This document shows positions 9,246 through 17,350 of a stretch of DNA of 64,000 nucleotides, in pieces. Source of the stretch: Virgibacillus aidingensis (GTDB lineage Bacteria > Bacillota > Bacilli > Bacillales > Amphibacillaceae); NCBI RefSeq assembly GCF_010994035.1, contig NZ_WIXN01000001.1, positions 186,001-250,000 on the forward strand. The letters are read 5' to 3'. The translations under genes and the position numbers were made by a program. The notes under the pieces are model-generated. The model had not been told where the DNA came from. It saw only the letters and a program-made list of their open reading frames with translations, and did no database searches. Each line of letters starts with the position of its first letter. The first letter of the stretch is position 1.

Positions 9246-9311
9246 TCAATTATACAGAATTTCAGGGTTCCTCAAAAGAAACTCCACGGTTTCTCCCGTT
9301 ACTGGATGAAC
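9246..9311 (-). pseudogene. Fragment of an RluA-family pseudouridine synthase C-terminus
   Basis: Directly behind the stop of the next gene, the minus strand encodes VHPVTGETVEFLLRNPE and four more residues before a TGA. HPVTGE followed by a hydrophobic Phe strand and a Pro is the usual C-terminal end of RluA/RluD-type pseudouridine synthases. Only about 21 residues remain, so this is a relic or the scar of a deletion. The assignment rests on this short motif alone. Confidence 0.35.
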
Positions 9312-9710
9312 CTAATTCTTGTCCTCTGCTGTCTCCATAAAGGTCAGCAAAACAAATAATGCAAAACTGATAAGTAAAATGGTTCCACCGACGATAAATA
9401 TAATTGTAACCAGCGTTTCTCCAAGATTAAATGGTCTTAGATAGTAGAGCCACATACCTCCGGTCAGACCAATTGCACCAATAATTGCTGTCCATACATG
9501 GAGTGCAGCCAGCTTTTCATTCGCCGGTGTAAAAACTTTATAATACACAGCCCAGGCAAAAAGGGTAAGCCAGCCAACAACCAAAATATGGGCGTGAATT
9601 GTCCGAAATTCATATCCTCCTGCTCCAGCCATATGGGAGCCGATAAATGCCCCAATCAATGCAAAGATTGCCGAAAATCGTAATAAGATTTTGCTGTATG
9701 TATTCATCAT
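9312..9710 (-). CDS. Small membrane protein resembling part of heme-copper oxidase subunit I
   Basis: A 132-residue protein with four predicted membrane helices (about 8-28, 37-57, 67-89 and 97-122). The second helix carries RTIHAHILVVGWLTLFAWAVYY, recalling the helix of cytochrome oxidase/NO reductase subunit I that carries a heme-ligand His. Such short proteins are often annotated as cytochrome c oxidase in Bacillaceae, but only one region of the fold is present, so an oxidase activity by itself is unlikely. Adjacent ATGs at 9710 and 9707 are both possible, with AAGGTG before them. Confidence 0.6.
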   Translation of the reverse strand: MMNTYSKILLRFSAIFALIGAFIGSHMAGAGGYEFRTIHAHILVVGWLTLFAWAVYYKVFTPANEKLAALHVWTAIIGAIGLTGGMWLYYLRPFNLGETLVTIIFIVGGTILLISFALFVLLTFMETAEDKN

Positions 9711-9980
9711 TCATCACACCTTTTATATGCAGATTTTATTGTGCAGAACAGTTTCCTTAAGGGAATCAATGTAAATCTTCCATTTCCAATAGCAATCTAT
9801 GCACCACAGTTTGCCTCAAAAAACACCGTTTGAGAATTTATAGGTGGGAGCATGGACAAGGCCGGGAACTGGTTATTGCGGGGTAATATCAAGCGGATAT
9901 ACTTTAGCTAATAATATTATTAAAAGGGAAAGTCGTATTAATGTCAAGCATACCACATTTTAAATTTTTAAAAAAATCAG
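9711..9980. other. Intergenic region between divergent genes
   Basis: No gene is seen. The right end grows AT-rich and leads into the sdpR promoter. Confidence 0.4.
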
Positions 9981-10009
9981 TTGACAATACCAGTTAAATC
10001 ATTTATATT
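9981..10009 (+). promoter_or_regulatory. Sigma-A promoter of sdpRI
   Basis: TTGACA at 9981-9986 and TATATT at 10004-10009 with a 17-base spacer, about 60 bases before the sdpR start. Confidence 0.8.
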
Positions 10010-10043
10010 TAGATCATTAGAAAATTATCTAAATATCTAATGA
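10007..10043 (+). promoter_or_regulatory. ArsR/SdpR-type operator
   Basis: Two overlapping inverted repeats cover the -10 edge and start site: ATTTAGAT (10007-10014) with ATCTAAAT (10027-10034), and TCATTAG (10014-10020) with CTAATGA (10037-10043). The position suits autorepression by the SdpR-like protein encoded downstream. Confidence 0.65.
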
Positions 10044-10069
10044 CATATGGCTGAGGAGCTTAGATATAA

Positions 10070-10336
10070 ATGAATAAGACATTCAAAGCATTGTCGGATA
10101 ATACAAGGTTGAAAATATTAGATTTATTAAAAGAAAAGGACATGACAGCCGGAGAAATTGCAGAACATTTTGATATGACCAAGCCAAGTATTTCTCACCA
10201 TTTGAATTTGCTGAAAGAAGTAGAACTTGTCCAGGATCGTCGTAAAGGGCAGCATATTTTTTACTCGTTAAATAGTACAGTATTTCAAGACTTACTCAAG
10301 TGGATAGTTTCATTCCAACAAAAGGAGGAAAATTAA
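10070..10336 (+). CDS. sdpR: SdpR-like ArsR-family autorepressor
   Basis: An 88-residue winged-helix protein: FKALSDNTRLKILDLL at the N-terminus, recognition helix region MTKPSISHHLNLLKEVELV, and wing RRKGQHIFYSLN. It matches SdpR, which in B. subtilis represses the sdpRI operon until the membrane protein SdpI captures it in the presence of the SdpC toxin. Its stop codon overlaps the next start by one base (TAATG), supporting a sdpRI operon. The strong promoter upstream overlaps paired inverted repeats, consistent with autoregulation. The low G+C of this stretch suggests transfer. Confidence 0.85.
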   Translation: MNKTFKALSDNTRLKILDLLKEKDMTAGEIAEHFDMTKPSISHHLNLLKEVELVQDRRKGQHIFYSLNSTVFQDLLKWIVSFQQKEEN

Positions 10337-10974
10337 TGAAAAATTGGATGTTTATACTTTTAATTTTGGTTGCTACATCTGTAAGTGTATGGGGGTTGTT
10401 CGAATTACCGAACCAACTGAATTTAGGTTCATCACTTACTGAAGAAACGAATGTAACTCCAAAATGGTTTGTTTTAATATTTATTCCATCCATAATGATT
10501 GTTTTATTTGTCATTTATTATTATTTGAATAAATTAGGAGGAGGTACTAAGGAGTTTAGAAATTTGAAAAGTTCAATCAGAGCAATATTCTTGGCAATCC
10601 TGTTCATTTTGTTAGTTACACATTGTATTATTATTTTTAACGGGACAATTATGACTATTAATGTAGATATTATATCTCCATTGGTTACAGGAATTACGTT
10701 TATTGTTACAGGAAATTATATGCCACGATTTAAAGAAAAATCTTACAAGATGACTTCACAGCCAGAAAAGTTCCAACTGATAGTCAGTGAAGAGGGAAGT
10801 CGTAAATTATTTTTTAACATGTCAAGAATATTTGTGATTTCAGGATTTTTGATGTTGGTAACTGTGGTATTGCCATCTGGAATCAGTTTAATAACCTTTT
10901 TCGTTATACTATTTATTGCTGTAATAACTTTACTCATAAATATATCTTATTATATTTATAAATATAGAGCATAG
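10336..10974 (+). CDS. sdpI: SdpI-family immunity membrane protein
   Basis: A 212-residue membrane protein with about six hydrophobic segments. The N-terminal half carries the DUF1648-like helix then ELPNQLNLG; the C-terminal half carries ISPLVTGITFIVTGNYMPRFK, the usual SdpI region. SdpI gives immunity to the SdpC peptide and signals by sequestering SdpR. It starts at an ATG overlapping the sdpR stop, with AAGGAGG before it. No sdpABC toxin genes are in the window, so it may protect against toxin from neighbours, or have another signal. Confidence 0.8.
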   Translation: MKNWMFILLILVATSVSVWGLFELPNQLNLGSSLTEETNVTPKWFVLIFIPSIMIVLFVIYYYLNKLGGGTKEFRNLKSSIRAIFLAILFILLVTHCIIIFNGTIMTINVDIISPLVTGITFIVTGNYMPRFKEKSYKMTSQPEKFQLIVSEEGSRKLFFNMSRIFVISGFLMLVTVVLPSGISLITFFVILFIAVITLLINISYYIYKYRA

Positions 10975-10985
10975 AGGTTTTCTAT

Positions 10986-11356
10986 ATGGAGATTTACGCC
11001 TTAAATATTTCAAAGGAACTGCCAAGTAGTTTTTATCTAAAATTACGTTCAGTGTTCATTCCACTTGCATTTGTAAGCGGTGTCGTAGGTGAAGTATTTC
11101 AACCATTTGCAATTACAGTCGTATGCGCCATGCTGGCTTCCTTACTAGTCGCTGTAACAATAATTCCATTACTTGTTAAGCTTTTATAATCAATCATATG
11201 AAATTTAAATTTAAAAAAACAACTCCATTTAAGCGGTACAGAAGTATACTTGAATCGACATTAAATCTCAAAGGAGAGGCGCTTATTTTAACAGCTATTC
11301 TTTTTATTGGCACGATTGTAATCAATGTTCCAAATACGAACCTACAAATGGATTAG
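10986..11356 (+). pseudogene. Remnant of an RND efflux pump (SwrC/AcrB type)
   Basis: The first part encodes VFIPLAFVSGVVGEVFQPF then ITVVCAMLASLLVAVTIIP, the transmembrane signature of RND pumps such as SwrC, and stops at 11189. A second frame from 11198 encodes TPFKRYRSILESTLNLKGEA and a hydrophobic helix ending VINVPNTN, the piece that follows in RND pumps, then stops at 11356. The two pieces are in different frames, and over 800 residues are missing on either side. The gene is dead. Confidence 0.7.
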
Positions 11357-11634
11357 ACCCTGATACAGTAATTTCTTTAAAACTAATATTGCAAAAATTA
11401 AAGTCTCAGGGGGTCGGGATATTAATTTCTACTCATGATTTAAATTTTGCTGCAGAATTATATAATCATATTGTGATTATTAGAGATGGATCAGTTAAGC
11501 TAAGCAGTACCTCTGCTGAAGTAAAAACAACATACGGAAATATTTTGTTAGAAGATTTATATACAAAAGTAAATACAGATCATTCTAAGTATATAGAGGA
11601 GATAATAGATGATGTTCGTATATCAAGCAGTTAA
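11338..11634 (+). pseudogene. C-terminal fragment of an ABC transporter ATPase
   Basis: Reading starts in the middle of the Walker B region (EPTNGLDPDTV) and continues through ILISTHDLNFAAELYNHIVII, the H-switch region, to a stop. Walker A, the signature motif and the first half of Walker B are absent, so the protein cannot bind ATP normally. The junction with the RND remnant lies at about 11338, where the two coding sequences meet directly in different frames. This is a deletion scar. Its 3' end overlaps the permease start by 26 bases, as in an intact ABC operon. Confidence 0.75.
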
Positions 11635-13009
11635 AAAAATAGAATTTGATAAATTAAAATCATTAGTATGGGATTTTTGTAAGAGGAGTCGATTGCGTTT
11701 TGCTTCATTTCTATTAATTATTTTTTTGGCCTATACTTTACAGGGAATGTCAATCTTGCAAATCTTCTATAACATGGATTTGAATTTATCCGCAACTTTT
11801 ACTATTGCAGTTAAATTCAGTTTAATACTTGCCATGTTCTTTGTCATTATTTCCCGTAATAGCTTCCAGGATAATAATTATATTTATCTCTATCTCAATA
11901 CAAACGTGAAAGCTTATCAAATAATTCTTACTAAAATAGTATTGCACTTCTTTCTTTACTTTTTAACTCTAATTTTATTAACTGCCCCATTACTAATATT
12001 TTATATTCTGCAGGGCTACCCTGTTAATTATTTTTATTTGTTTTTAGCAGTGCTGCTTTGTGTAATCAGTTATTTTCTTGTATTTACTTTGTGGATGCTG
12101 AATAAGATAATTATAAAGCGTATAATCGGTGTGAAGGAAAGGTTTTGGATTAATGCATTATTCCAAGGGGCACTTATTATTGTACTAATATATTTTATAG
12201 ATCCTTTCATTGATATATTATATGAGTCTTGGTTACTGCATTTTGCGGTTGTTCTTTCGCTGGCTATAGGTATTGGTTATCTTTTTATTAGATATTCGTT
12301 ATCTTTTTTAAATATAAATATTATTCAAAAGGATGCTGGTCCACTTTCTCCAAAATACAAGAATGCAAAAATAGTTCACCAAAATAAATTTATTCTGCAG
12401 GCAAAGCTGAAAATTATTCACATGTTTCGAGATCAAGTGTTAAAAGAGCAAAGCTTCTTTTTTCTATTTATAATTATTTTTACTATTGGAATTTACCAAA
12501 CACTAGACCCAATGTATTTTCCAACGATTTTTTTAATATTTAATAATTTCGGATTAAAAGCAATCATTTTGATATTACCATTAATGATTGGCATTCACTA
12601 TCGAGAGTATATTTTTACTGTTTTTCAATTGAATGTAACAAAGTCCAGCTATCTCTATTCAAGGTTATTAATCATGTTTCTCTTAAACTGTTTTATATAC
12701 ATGTTATTTTTAACTCTAACGACTATTACTACTAGTGCGGAAATATCAACATTGTTTGAAACAATTACTTTTATATTGTTTATTACTGTTCTCTCTTCTT
12801 TGATTGGATTCATGGTGAAAATAACTGAAGAAAATAGGATATATATTATTTTATTTTTATTACTATTTGTGAATTTTTTTGACCTGTTCTTAAAACAATT
12901 ACAGATATTGACTCTGCCAATTTTAGTGAATTTCACTTATTTATCTATAGTGATCATTATGTTCTTTATCATTGAAACTTATTATTTAAGAAAACCAATT
13001 ACAAGGTAA
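11609..13009 (+). CDS. ABC-2-like transporter permease, now without its ATPase
   Basis: A 466-residue, very hydrophobic protein with roughly ten predicted helices, a basic cytoplasmic stretch near 245-285 (SPKYKNAKIVHQNKFILQAK) and a second half starting at FFFLFIIIFTIGIYQ. It lacks an ATPase domain and follows an ABC ATPase fragment with an overlap, which identifies it as the cognate permease. Two adjacent ATGs follow GAGGAGATAAT. The AT-rich composition differs from the flanking genes and suggests horizontal origin. With its ATPase destroyed, it is probably non-functional unless another ATPase serves it. The substrate is unknown. Confidence 0.65.
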   Translation: MMFVYQAVKKIEFDKLKSLVWDFCKRSRLRFASFLLIIFLAYTLQGMSILQIFYNMDLNLSATFTIAVKFSLILAMFFVIISRNSFQDNNYIYLYLNTNVKAYQIILTKIVLHFFLYFLTLILLTAPLLIFYILQGYPVNYFYLFLAVLLCVISYFLVFTLWMLNKIIIKRIIGVKERFWINALFQGALIIVLIYFIDPFIDILYESWLLHFAVVLSLAIGIGYLFIRYSLSFLNINIIQKDAGPLSPKYKNAKIVHQNKFILQAKLKIIHMFRDQVLKEQSFFFLFIIIFTIGIYQTLDPMYFPTIFLIFNNFGLKAIILILPLMIGIHYREYIFTVFQLNVTKSSYLYSRLLIMFLLNCFIYMLFLTLTTITTSAEISTLFETITFILFITVLSSLIGFMVKITEENRIYIILFLLLFVNFFDLFLKQLQILTLPILVNFTYLSIVIIMFFIIETYYLRKPITR

Positions 13010-13114
13010 GTTTGTATAAATATATTGATTGGGCAGGGTGTCCCATCACTTTCAAAAATGCTCATTGTTAAAGGAAGTAGCGCCCAAATTTCCTTTGGCC
13101 GAGCGATTTAAGAT

Positions 13115-13144
13115 AAAAAAGGAAGTGTAGATATATACACTTCC
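13115..13144 (-). terminator. Terminator of exoA
   Basis: GGAAGTGTA pairs with TACACTTCC, followed on the minus strand by TTTTTT. Confidence 0.75.
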
Positions 13145-13222
13145 TGCATACGCCCCGTATAAAGTTTATTTTTAATATTCTATTATATTATTAAATTGAA
13201 ATGTGTTCCTCAAGAATTTATT

Positions 13223-13978
13223 TTATAAGTTGATTTCTAATATAATTGGACAGTGATCACTTCCCATTATATCAGGGTTTGTAGTTGAATCCTGTGCTTT
13301 TTTAATCAGTCGTTTAGACACAATAAAGTAATCAATCCGCCATCCGATATTCCTTTCCCTCACCGTCTTCATATACGACCACCAAGTGTAAATGCCTTCC
13401 TGATCCGGATAAAAATAACGGAGACTGTCGACAAAGCCTGAGTCCAGCAGGCGTGTCATTTTCCCGCGTTCTTCCGTTGTAAATCCGGAGTTTCCATGAT
13501 TTGTTTTATAATTTCTTAAATCAATTTCCTGATGGGCGACATTTAAATCTCCACAGTAAATAACCGGTTTTTCTTTATCCAGCTCAGTTAAATAGTGAAA
13601 AAGCGCATCTTCCCATTTAAGTCTATCATCCAGCCGGGTTAAGTCTCTTTTCGAGTTCGGCGTATAGACATTGACCAGGTAAAATTCATCAAATTCAAGG
13701 GTAATAATTCTGCCTTCCTCCTCAATCTCCCGTTCACCGAGCCCATATTTTACGGACAACGGCTTCTTCTTTGTAAATACCGCAGTTCCGGAATACCCTT
13801 TGCGGACTGCATAGTTCCAGTATTGATGGTAGCCTTCCAGTTCCAGATTAATTTGACCGGCCTGCACTTTTGTTTCCTGCAGGCAAAAGATATCTGCATC
13901 TATTTTCCGGAAGTATTCCATAAATCCTTTTCGTACACAAGCTCTAATTCCATTTACATTCCATGATACAAGTTTCAT
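13223..13978 (-). CDS. exoA: Exodeoxyribonuclease III / AP endonuclease
   Basis: A 251-residue EEP-family nuclease for base-excision repair, cutting at abasic sites. Motifs are complete: SWNVNGIRA at 5-13, LQETK with the metal-binding Glu near 36, VYTPNS near 104, CGDLNVAH near 142, and GSDHCPI with the catalytic Asp-His near 241. Length and residues match B. subtilis ExoA. It is a single-gene unit on the minus strand, divergent from the ytrA-like operon. Confidence 0.95.
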   Translation of the reverse strand: MKLVSWNVNGIRACVRKGFMEYFRKIDADIFCLQETKVQAGQINLELEGYHQYWNYAVRKGYSGTAVFTKKKPLSVKYGLGEREIEEEGRIITLEFDEFYLVNVYTPNSKRDLTRLDDRLKWEDALFHYLTELDKEKPVIYCGDLNVAHQEIDLRNYKTNHGNSGFTTEERGKMTRLLDSGFVDSLRYFYPDQEGIYTWWSYMKTVRERNIGWRIDYFIVSKRLIKKAQDSTTNPDIMGSDHCPIILEINL

Positions 13979-14042
13979 AAATATCCGTATTTCCCCTCTG
14001 GTTCACTTTTTCCTCATTGTAGCATACATGACAAAAAAGATA

Positions 14043-14072
14043 TTGACATATGAAGTGTATTACGCATATAAT
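14043..14072 (+). promoter_or_regulatory. Sigma-A promoter of the ytrA-like operon
   Basis: TTGACA at 14043-14048 and perfect TATAAT at 14067-14072 with an 18-base spacer. The spacer and -10 are covered by the first operator copy. Confidence 0.85.
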
Positions 14073-14140
14073 ACACTCAAAGGCGTATTAACCACTTAGT
14101 ACATATTTTTTGCTCACAGTGTATTAATCGATTAATACAA
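14054..14140 (+). promoter_or_regulatory. Three copies of a YtrA-type operator
   Basis: An 8-6-8 inverted repeat occurs three times: GTGTATTA-N6-TAATACAC at 14055-14076 (perfect), GCGTATTA-N6-TAGTACAT at 14083-14104 (diverged), and GTGTATTA-N6-TAATACAA at 14119-14140. The first overlaps the promoter; the other two lie downstream of it in the leader. The likely ligand is the GntR-family regulator encoded next. Confidence 0.75.
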
Positions 14141-14173
14141 AAACGGCAGAAAAGGAAAGCAGGTGCTGTCTTA

Positions 14174-14548
14174 ATGAAAATGAATTTTAATAAAAGAGAT
14201 CCGGTATATACACAGGTAGTCCGGCATTTTAAAGAAAGAATGGCAACAGGCATGCTTGAGCCCGGAGAGGAAATTCCTTCGCGGCGTGAACTTGCAAATC
14301 AGCTGAAAATTAACCCAAATACAGCACAGCGGGCGTATAAAGAAATGGAGGAACAGGGTTTGATCTATACAGAAAGTAATCAGCCGAGCAAAATTACGAC
14401 GAATGAAAAGATATTGAGTTCTGTAAGGGAAGAGCTGATTACGGAAGCAATCGATATGTTTGTCAGCTCAATTCGTTCTATCAATGTACCGCTTGATGAA
14501 ATCATAGAGCTGATTACAGAGAAATACGAGGACGAAAGTAATGAATAG
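14174..14548 (+). CDS. ytrA: YtrA-type GntR-family regulator
   Basis: A 124-residue protein: an N-terminal winged helix (PVYTQVVRHFKERMATGMLE, PSRRELANQLKINPNTAQRA, LIYTESN) and only a short C-terminal helical tail, the layout of the YtrA subfamily that controls ABC transporter operons. In B. subtilis YtrA represses an ABC operon that responds to cell-wall antibiotics. Here three inverted repeats lie in its promoter. The start has AGGTG about 10 bases before it; a second ATG two codons on is possible. It is the first gene of a four-gene operon. Confidence 0.9.
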   Translation: MKMNFNKRDPVYTQVVRHFKERMATGMLEPGEEIPSRRELANQLKINPNTAQRAYKEMEEQGLIYTESNQPSKITTNEKILSSVREELITEAIDMFVSSIRSINVPLDEIIELITEKYEDESNE

Positions 14549-14560
14549 GAGGGAATACGA

Positions 14561-15250
14561 TTGATTGAGATAAAAGAAATCACAAAAAAATTTGGCAGGA
14601 AAAAGGTATTGAATGGTGTTTCTTTTACAGCAGAAAAAGGGGAGATTACCTGTATTATCGGTGTAAATGGAGTTGGAAAAACGACCATTCTTAACGCGAT
14701 TATGAATCTGACCCCAGTGAACAGCGGTCAAATTTTAATCAATGGAGAAAAGATACATAAAGGAAGCTATGAAAATGTAACATTTATTCCTGATGCGATG
14801 ACGATGCTGCCGCAAATGACCATTAGCCAGGCGATGGAATTTATGCAGGACTTCTATAACACCTGGAATCAAAAGCGCGCGAGTGAAATCCTTGGATTTT
14901 TCAAATTAAAGGAAAGTGACCGGATCTCTGAACTTTCAAAGGGAAACAAAGCTAAAGTAAATCTGCTTTTAGGTTTGGCAATGGATGTGGATTTTATATT
15001 AATGGATGAACCTTTTTCCGGCATTGATATTTTCAGCCGGGAACAGATTGCAGAGGTATTTACGAGTCATTTGATTGAAGATCGGGGTGTGATTATTACC
15101 ACCCATGAAATCGGTGATATTGAACATTTAATCGATAAAGTTGTATTGCTTGATCAGGGTGTTGTGCTGAAGGAATTTAATTCGGAGGAAATGCGGGAAA
15201 CAGAAGGAAAGTCTGTTGTTGATGTTATGAGGGAGGTGTTTAAGGCATGA
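14561..15250 (+). CDS. ABC transporter ATP-binding protein
   Basis: A 229-residue ABC ATPase with Walker A GVNGVGKTT (about 34-42), a signature region ELSKGNKAK, Walker B FILMDEPFSGID and the switch His in ITTHEIG. The signature reads LSKGN rather than LSGGQ, common in YtrB/YxlF-type exporters. The start is TTG, 6 bases after GGAGGG. It lies 12 bases behind ytrA, and its stop overlaps the permease start (ATGA), so the two are translationally coupled. Probable role: powering export or sensing of a cell-envelope compound. Confidence 0.9.
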   Translation: MIEIKEITKKFGRKKVLNGVSFTAEKGEITCIIGVNGVGKTTILNAIMNLTPVNSGQILINGEKIHKGSYENVTFIPDAMTMLPQMTISQAMEFMQDFYNTWNQKRASEILGFFKLKESDRISELSKGNKAKVNLLLGLAMDVDFILMDEPFSGIDIFSREQIAEVFTSHLIEDRGVIITTHEIGDIEHLIDKVVLLDQGVVLKEFNSEEMRETEGKSVVDVMREVFKA

Positions 15251-16068
15251 ACAGGTATATAAAGCTGGTGAATTTTGAAATAAGCCGTTTTATAAAATTG
15301 TACTTCGTGTTAATTGCGATAACTGTCATATCACAAGTCACAGGCACGATCATGATATCCAGTCAGTATGTTAACTCGGCAAGTGAAGCGATTTATCAGC
15401 ACGGAGTATCTATAGAACAGTTTATTACCGAACGTGGTCTAATGAGTATGTTTCAGGTAACTGCCAGCCTGTGGTTTTTGGGGCCGATCGCCCTATGTAT
15501 TGCTGCATTGATTTTTTATACATTCTTTATCTGGTATAGAGACTGGTTTGCAAAAAATACATTTATTTACCGGTTACTCATGCTGCCGACTGCCAGAATT
15601 AATATTTACCTGGCGAAAGCAACTTCCATCTTTTTATTGGTGCTTGGGCTCGTTGCTCTGCAGTTATTTCTCATTCCGTTGCTGAGCACTATTTTGAAAT
15701 GGATTGTTCCAGTAGATCTCAGATTGGACATGTCAGTAACCGAACTGATTGACAGCTTTTTCTATTTACAAATTATACTGCCGCAAAGCTTTGTTGAATT
15801 TTTGATCTATTATGGCATCGGGTTTATGGTCGTGTTCATTGTGTTTACAGCAATACTTTTTGAACGCAGTTTTCGCTTGAAAGGTATTTTGCTGGGCGGT
15901 GTGTATGGCATTCTGTCCATTGCTATATTTACAATGCCGTTCTTTATATTTATCGACTATTTATACCCGATAGAACTTTTAGCAGTAGAAACTGTTTTAG
16001 GACTTATCGTTGCAGCAATGTCCATCTGGGTGAGCCATTATTTATTAACGAAAAAGGTCATGGTATAG
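15247..16068 (+). CDS. ABC transporter permease of the ytrA-like operon
   Basis: A 273-residue membrane protein with about six helices (near 16-36, 77-97, 117-142, 175-205, 210-232 and 240-262). The first extracytoplasmic loop carries SASEAIYQHGVSIEQF. There is no ATPase domain. The 4-base overlap with the upstream ATPase gene marks it as the cognate membrane component. I do not recognise a narrower family and cannot name a substrate. Confidence 0.8.
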   Translation: MNRYIKLVNFEISRFIKLYFVLIAITVISQVTGTIMISSQYVNSASEAIYQHGVSIEQFITERGLMSMFQVTASLWFLGPIALCIAALIFYTFFIWYRDWFAKNTFIYRLLMLPTARINIYLAKATSIFLLVLGLVALQLFLIPLLSTILKWIVPVDLRLDMSVTELIDSFFYLQIILPQSFVEFLIYYGIGFMVVFIVFTAILFERSFRLKGILLGGVYGILSIAIFTMPFFIFIDYLYPIELLAVETVLGLIVAAMSIWVSHYLLTKKVMV

Positions 16069-16079
16069 GAGGATGAAAA

Positions 16080-17303
16080 ATGAAAAAGTACTGGAAATTA
16101 ATTAGTATAGCTGTTATTACGGTGGGGACCATTGGCTTTTTTTATATCCAGTCTGCCTTGGCCGGAAGCAATTATCCGGAATTTGAAATTGAAACACTTG
16201 GTGGAAATGATGAAGAAGTGCAGGATTTAGTGCTCTATGGTAATTACATGGAAGGAAACATAAAGGGGAATGATTTTCAAATCACCGCTGAGGGGATACA
16301 GTATAATAGGGATTTATCATACTTTGACCGGCTGGACAGAAGAGACAGGTTTCCGGAGCTGAAACGACTTCAGCAGGATTACAAGAGTTTTATGCGGGGA
16401 AAAAATAGCTTATCACAGCTGGCTGAAAGCGAGACACATATAGTTTATGCGGACGTAACAGGAAATAGCGGTGAAATGTCATTTCGAATAGAGGTACTGG
16501 ATAAAGAGGATAATGAGCAGACGGCATTTACAGTGGAAGTTCCAGATGATGAGAAAGACAGCTTTATATATGTTGAACAGGTATATATGGACGGGGAAAA
16601 GGTAAAAGTTGTTACCCGCAATCATGTAAATGGGTCGATGGACGGTTTTACGACGGAAATTCATGTATACGAATTTAATATTGGGGATCAAATCCTGACT
16701 GGCAATGAGATGATTTTATCTTATTCAGAAGGAAGCACGGATCAAACAATGACCCATGTATATAAACCGGGCGACGGCAGTAAGTTGCAATCGGACACTC
16801 ATGCGATATTTGTGATGGAAGAATGGGAAACAGATGAAGAGGGTGGCTATTACTCTCAGTTTGCAGAGAGTAAGGTCATTTCCATTGATATGGAAACAAA
16901 TGAATTCACCGAATTTGTACTGCCCGATACGCTTCAGGGGGTAGAGAATACGGTTTTGCTGGAGAATTCGCAGGGGGATTCCATGTTATATTTCCCAAAA
17001 AATAATGAACATGGATTGGAGATCGTAGTGATTGATCTGGAAAATGAGAAGATGGATGAGAAACGGTCTTTCACATTCGAACGAGACAATATAAATATGA
17101 ATTCGGGTCCGCCGGTAACAGCAATACAGGATGGCAAAATGTATATCATCACGCAAACAAATGAGGAATATGCACTGTCAAATATATTTGTGGTTGATGT
17201 ACAATCAGGTGAATTATTATATGAAGGACAGATAACAGGGTTAAATGGCAATGTAAAATCAATGGAATACTTCTTCCATATTTTTGATATGGCAATTCGC
17301 TGA
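16080..17303 (+). CDS. Membrane-anchored or secreted protein of unknown function, last gene of the ytrA-like operon
   Basis: A 407-residue protein with one N-terminal hydrophobic segment (about 7-28) and an acidic extracytoplasmic region with many predicted beta strands, perhaps a propeller-like domain. No catalytic motif is recognised. The ATG follows AGGAGGATGAAAA and lies 11 bases behind the permease. A strong hairpin follows, so the operon ends here. Its position suggests an accessory, substrate-contacting or sensing role for the ABC transporter; that is inference from context. Confidence 0.7.
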   Translation: MKKYWKLISIAVITVGTIGFFYIQSALAGSNYPEFEIETLGGNDEEVQDLVLYGNYMEGNIKGNDFQITAEGIQYNRDLSYFDRLDRRDRFPELKRLQQDYKSFMRGKNSLSQLAESETHIVYADVTGNSGEMSFRIEVLDKEDNEQTAFTVEVPDDEKDSFIYVEQVYMDGEKVKVVTRNHVNGSMDGFTTEIHVYEFNIGDQILTGNEMILSYSEGSTDQTMTHVYKPGDGSKLQSDTHAIFVMEEWETDEEGGYYSQFAESKVISIDMETNEFTEFVLPDTLQGVENTVLLENSQGDSMLYFPKNNEHGLEIVVIDLENEKMDEKRSFTFERDNINMNSGPPVTAIQDGKMYIITQTNEEYALSNIFVVDVQSGELLYEGQITGLNGNVKSMEYFFHIFDMAIR

Positions 17304-17315
17304 ACTGGAGAGACA

Positions 17316-17350
17316 GGGACTGGTCCACCGAAGGATCGGTCCCTATATTT
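17316..17350. terminator. Terminator between convergent genes
   Basis: GGGACTGGTCC pairs with GGATCGGTCCC (with G-U pairs) around a 6-base loop, followed by TATATTT on the plus strand. Confidence 0.65.
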
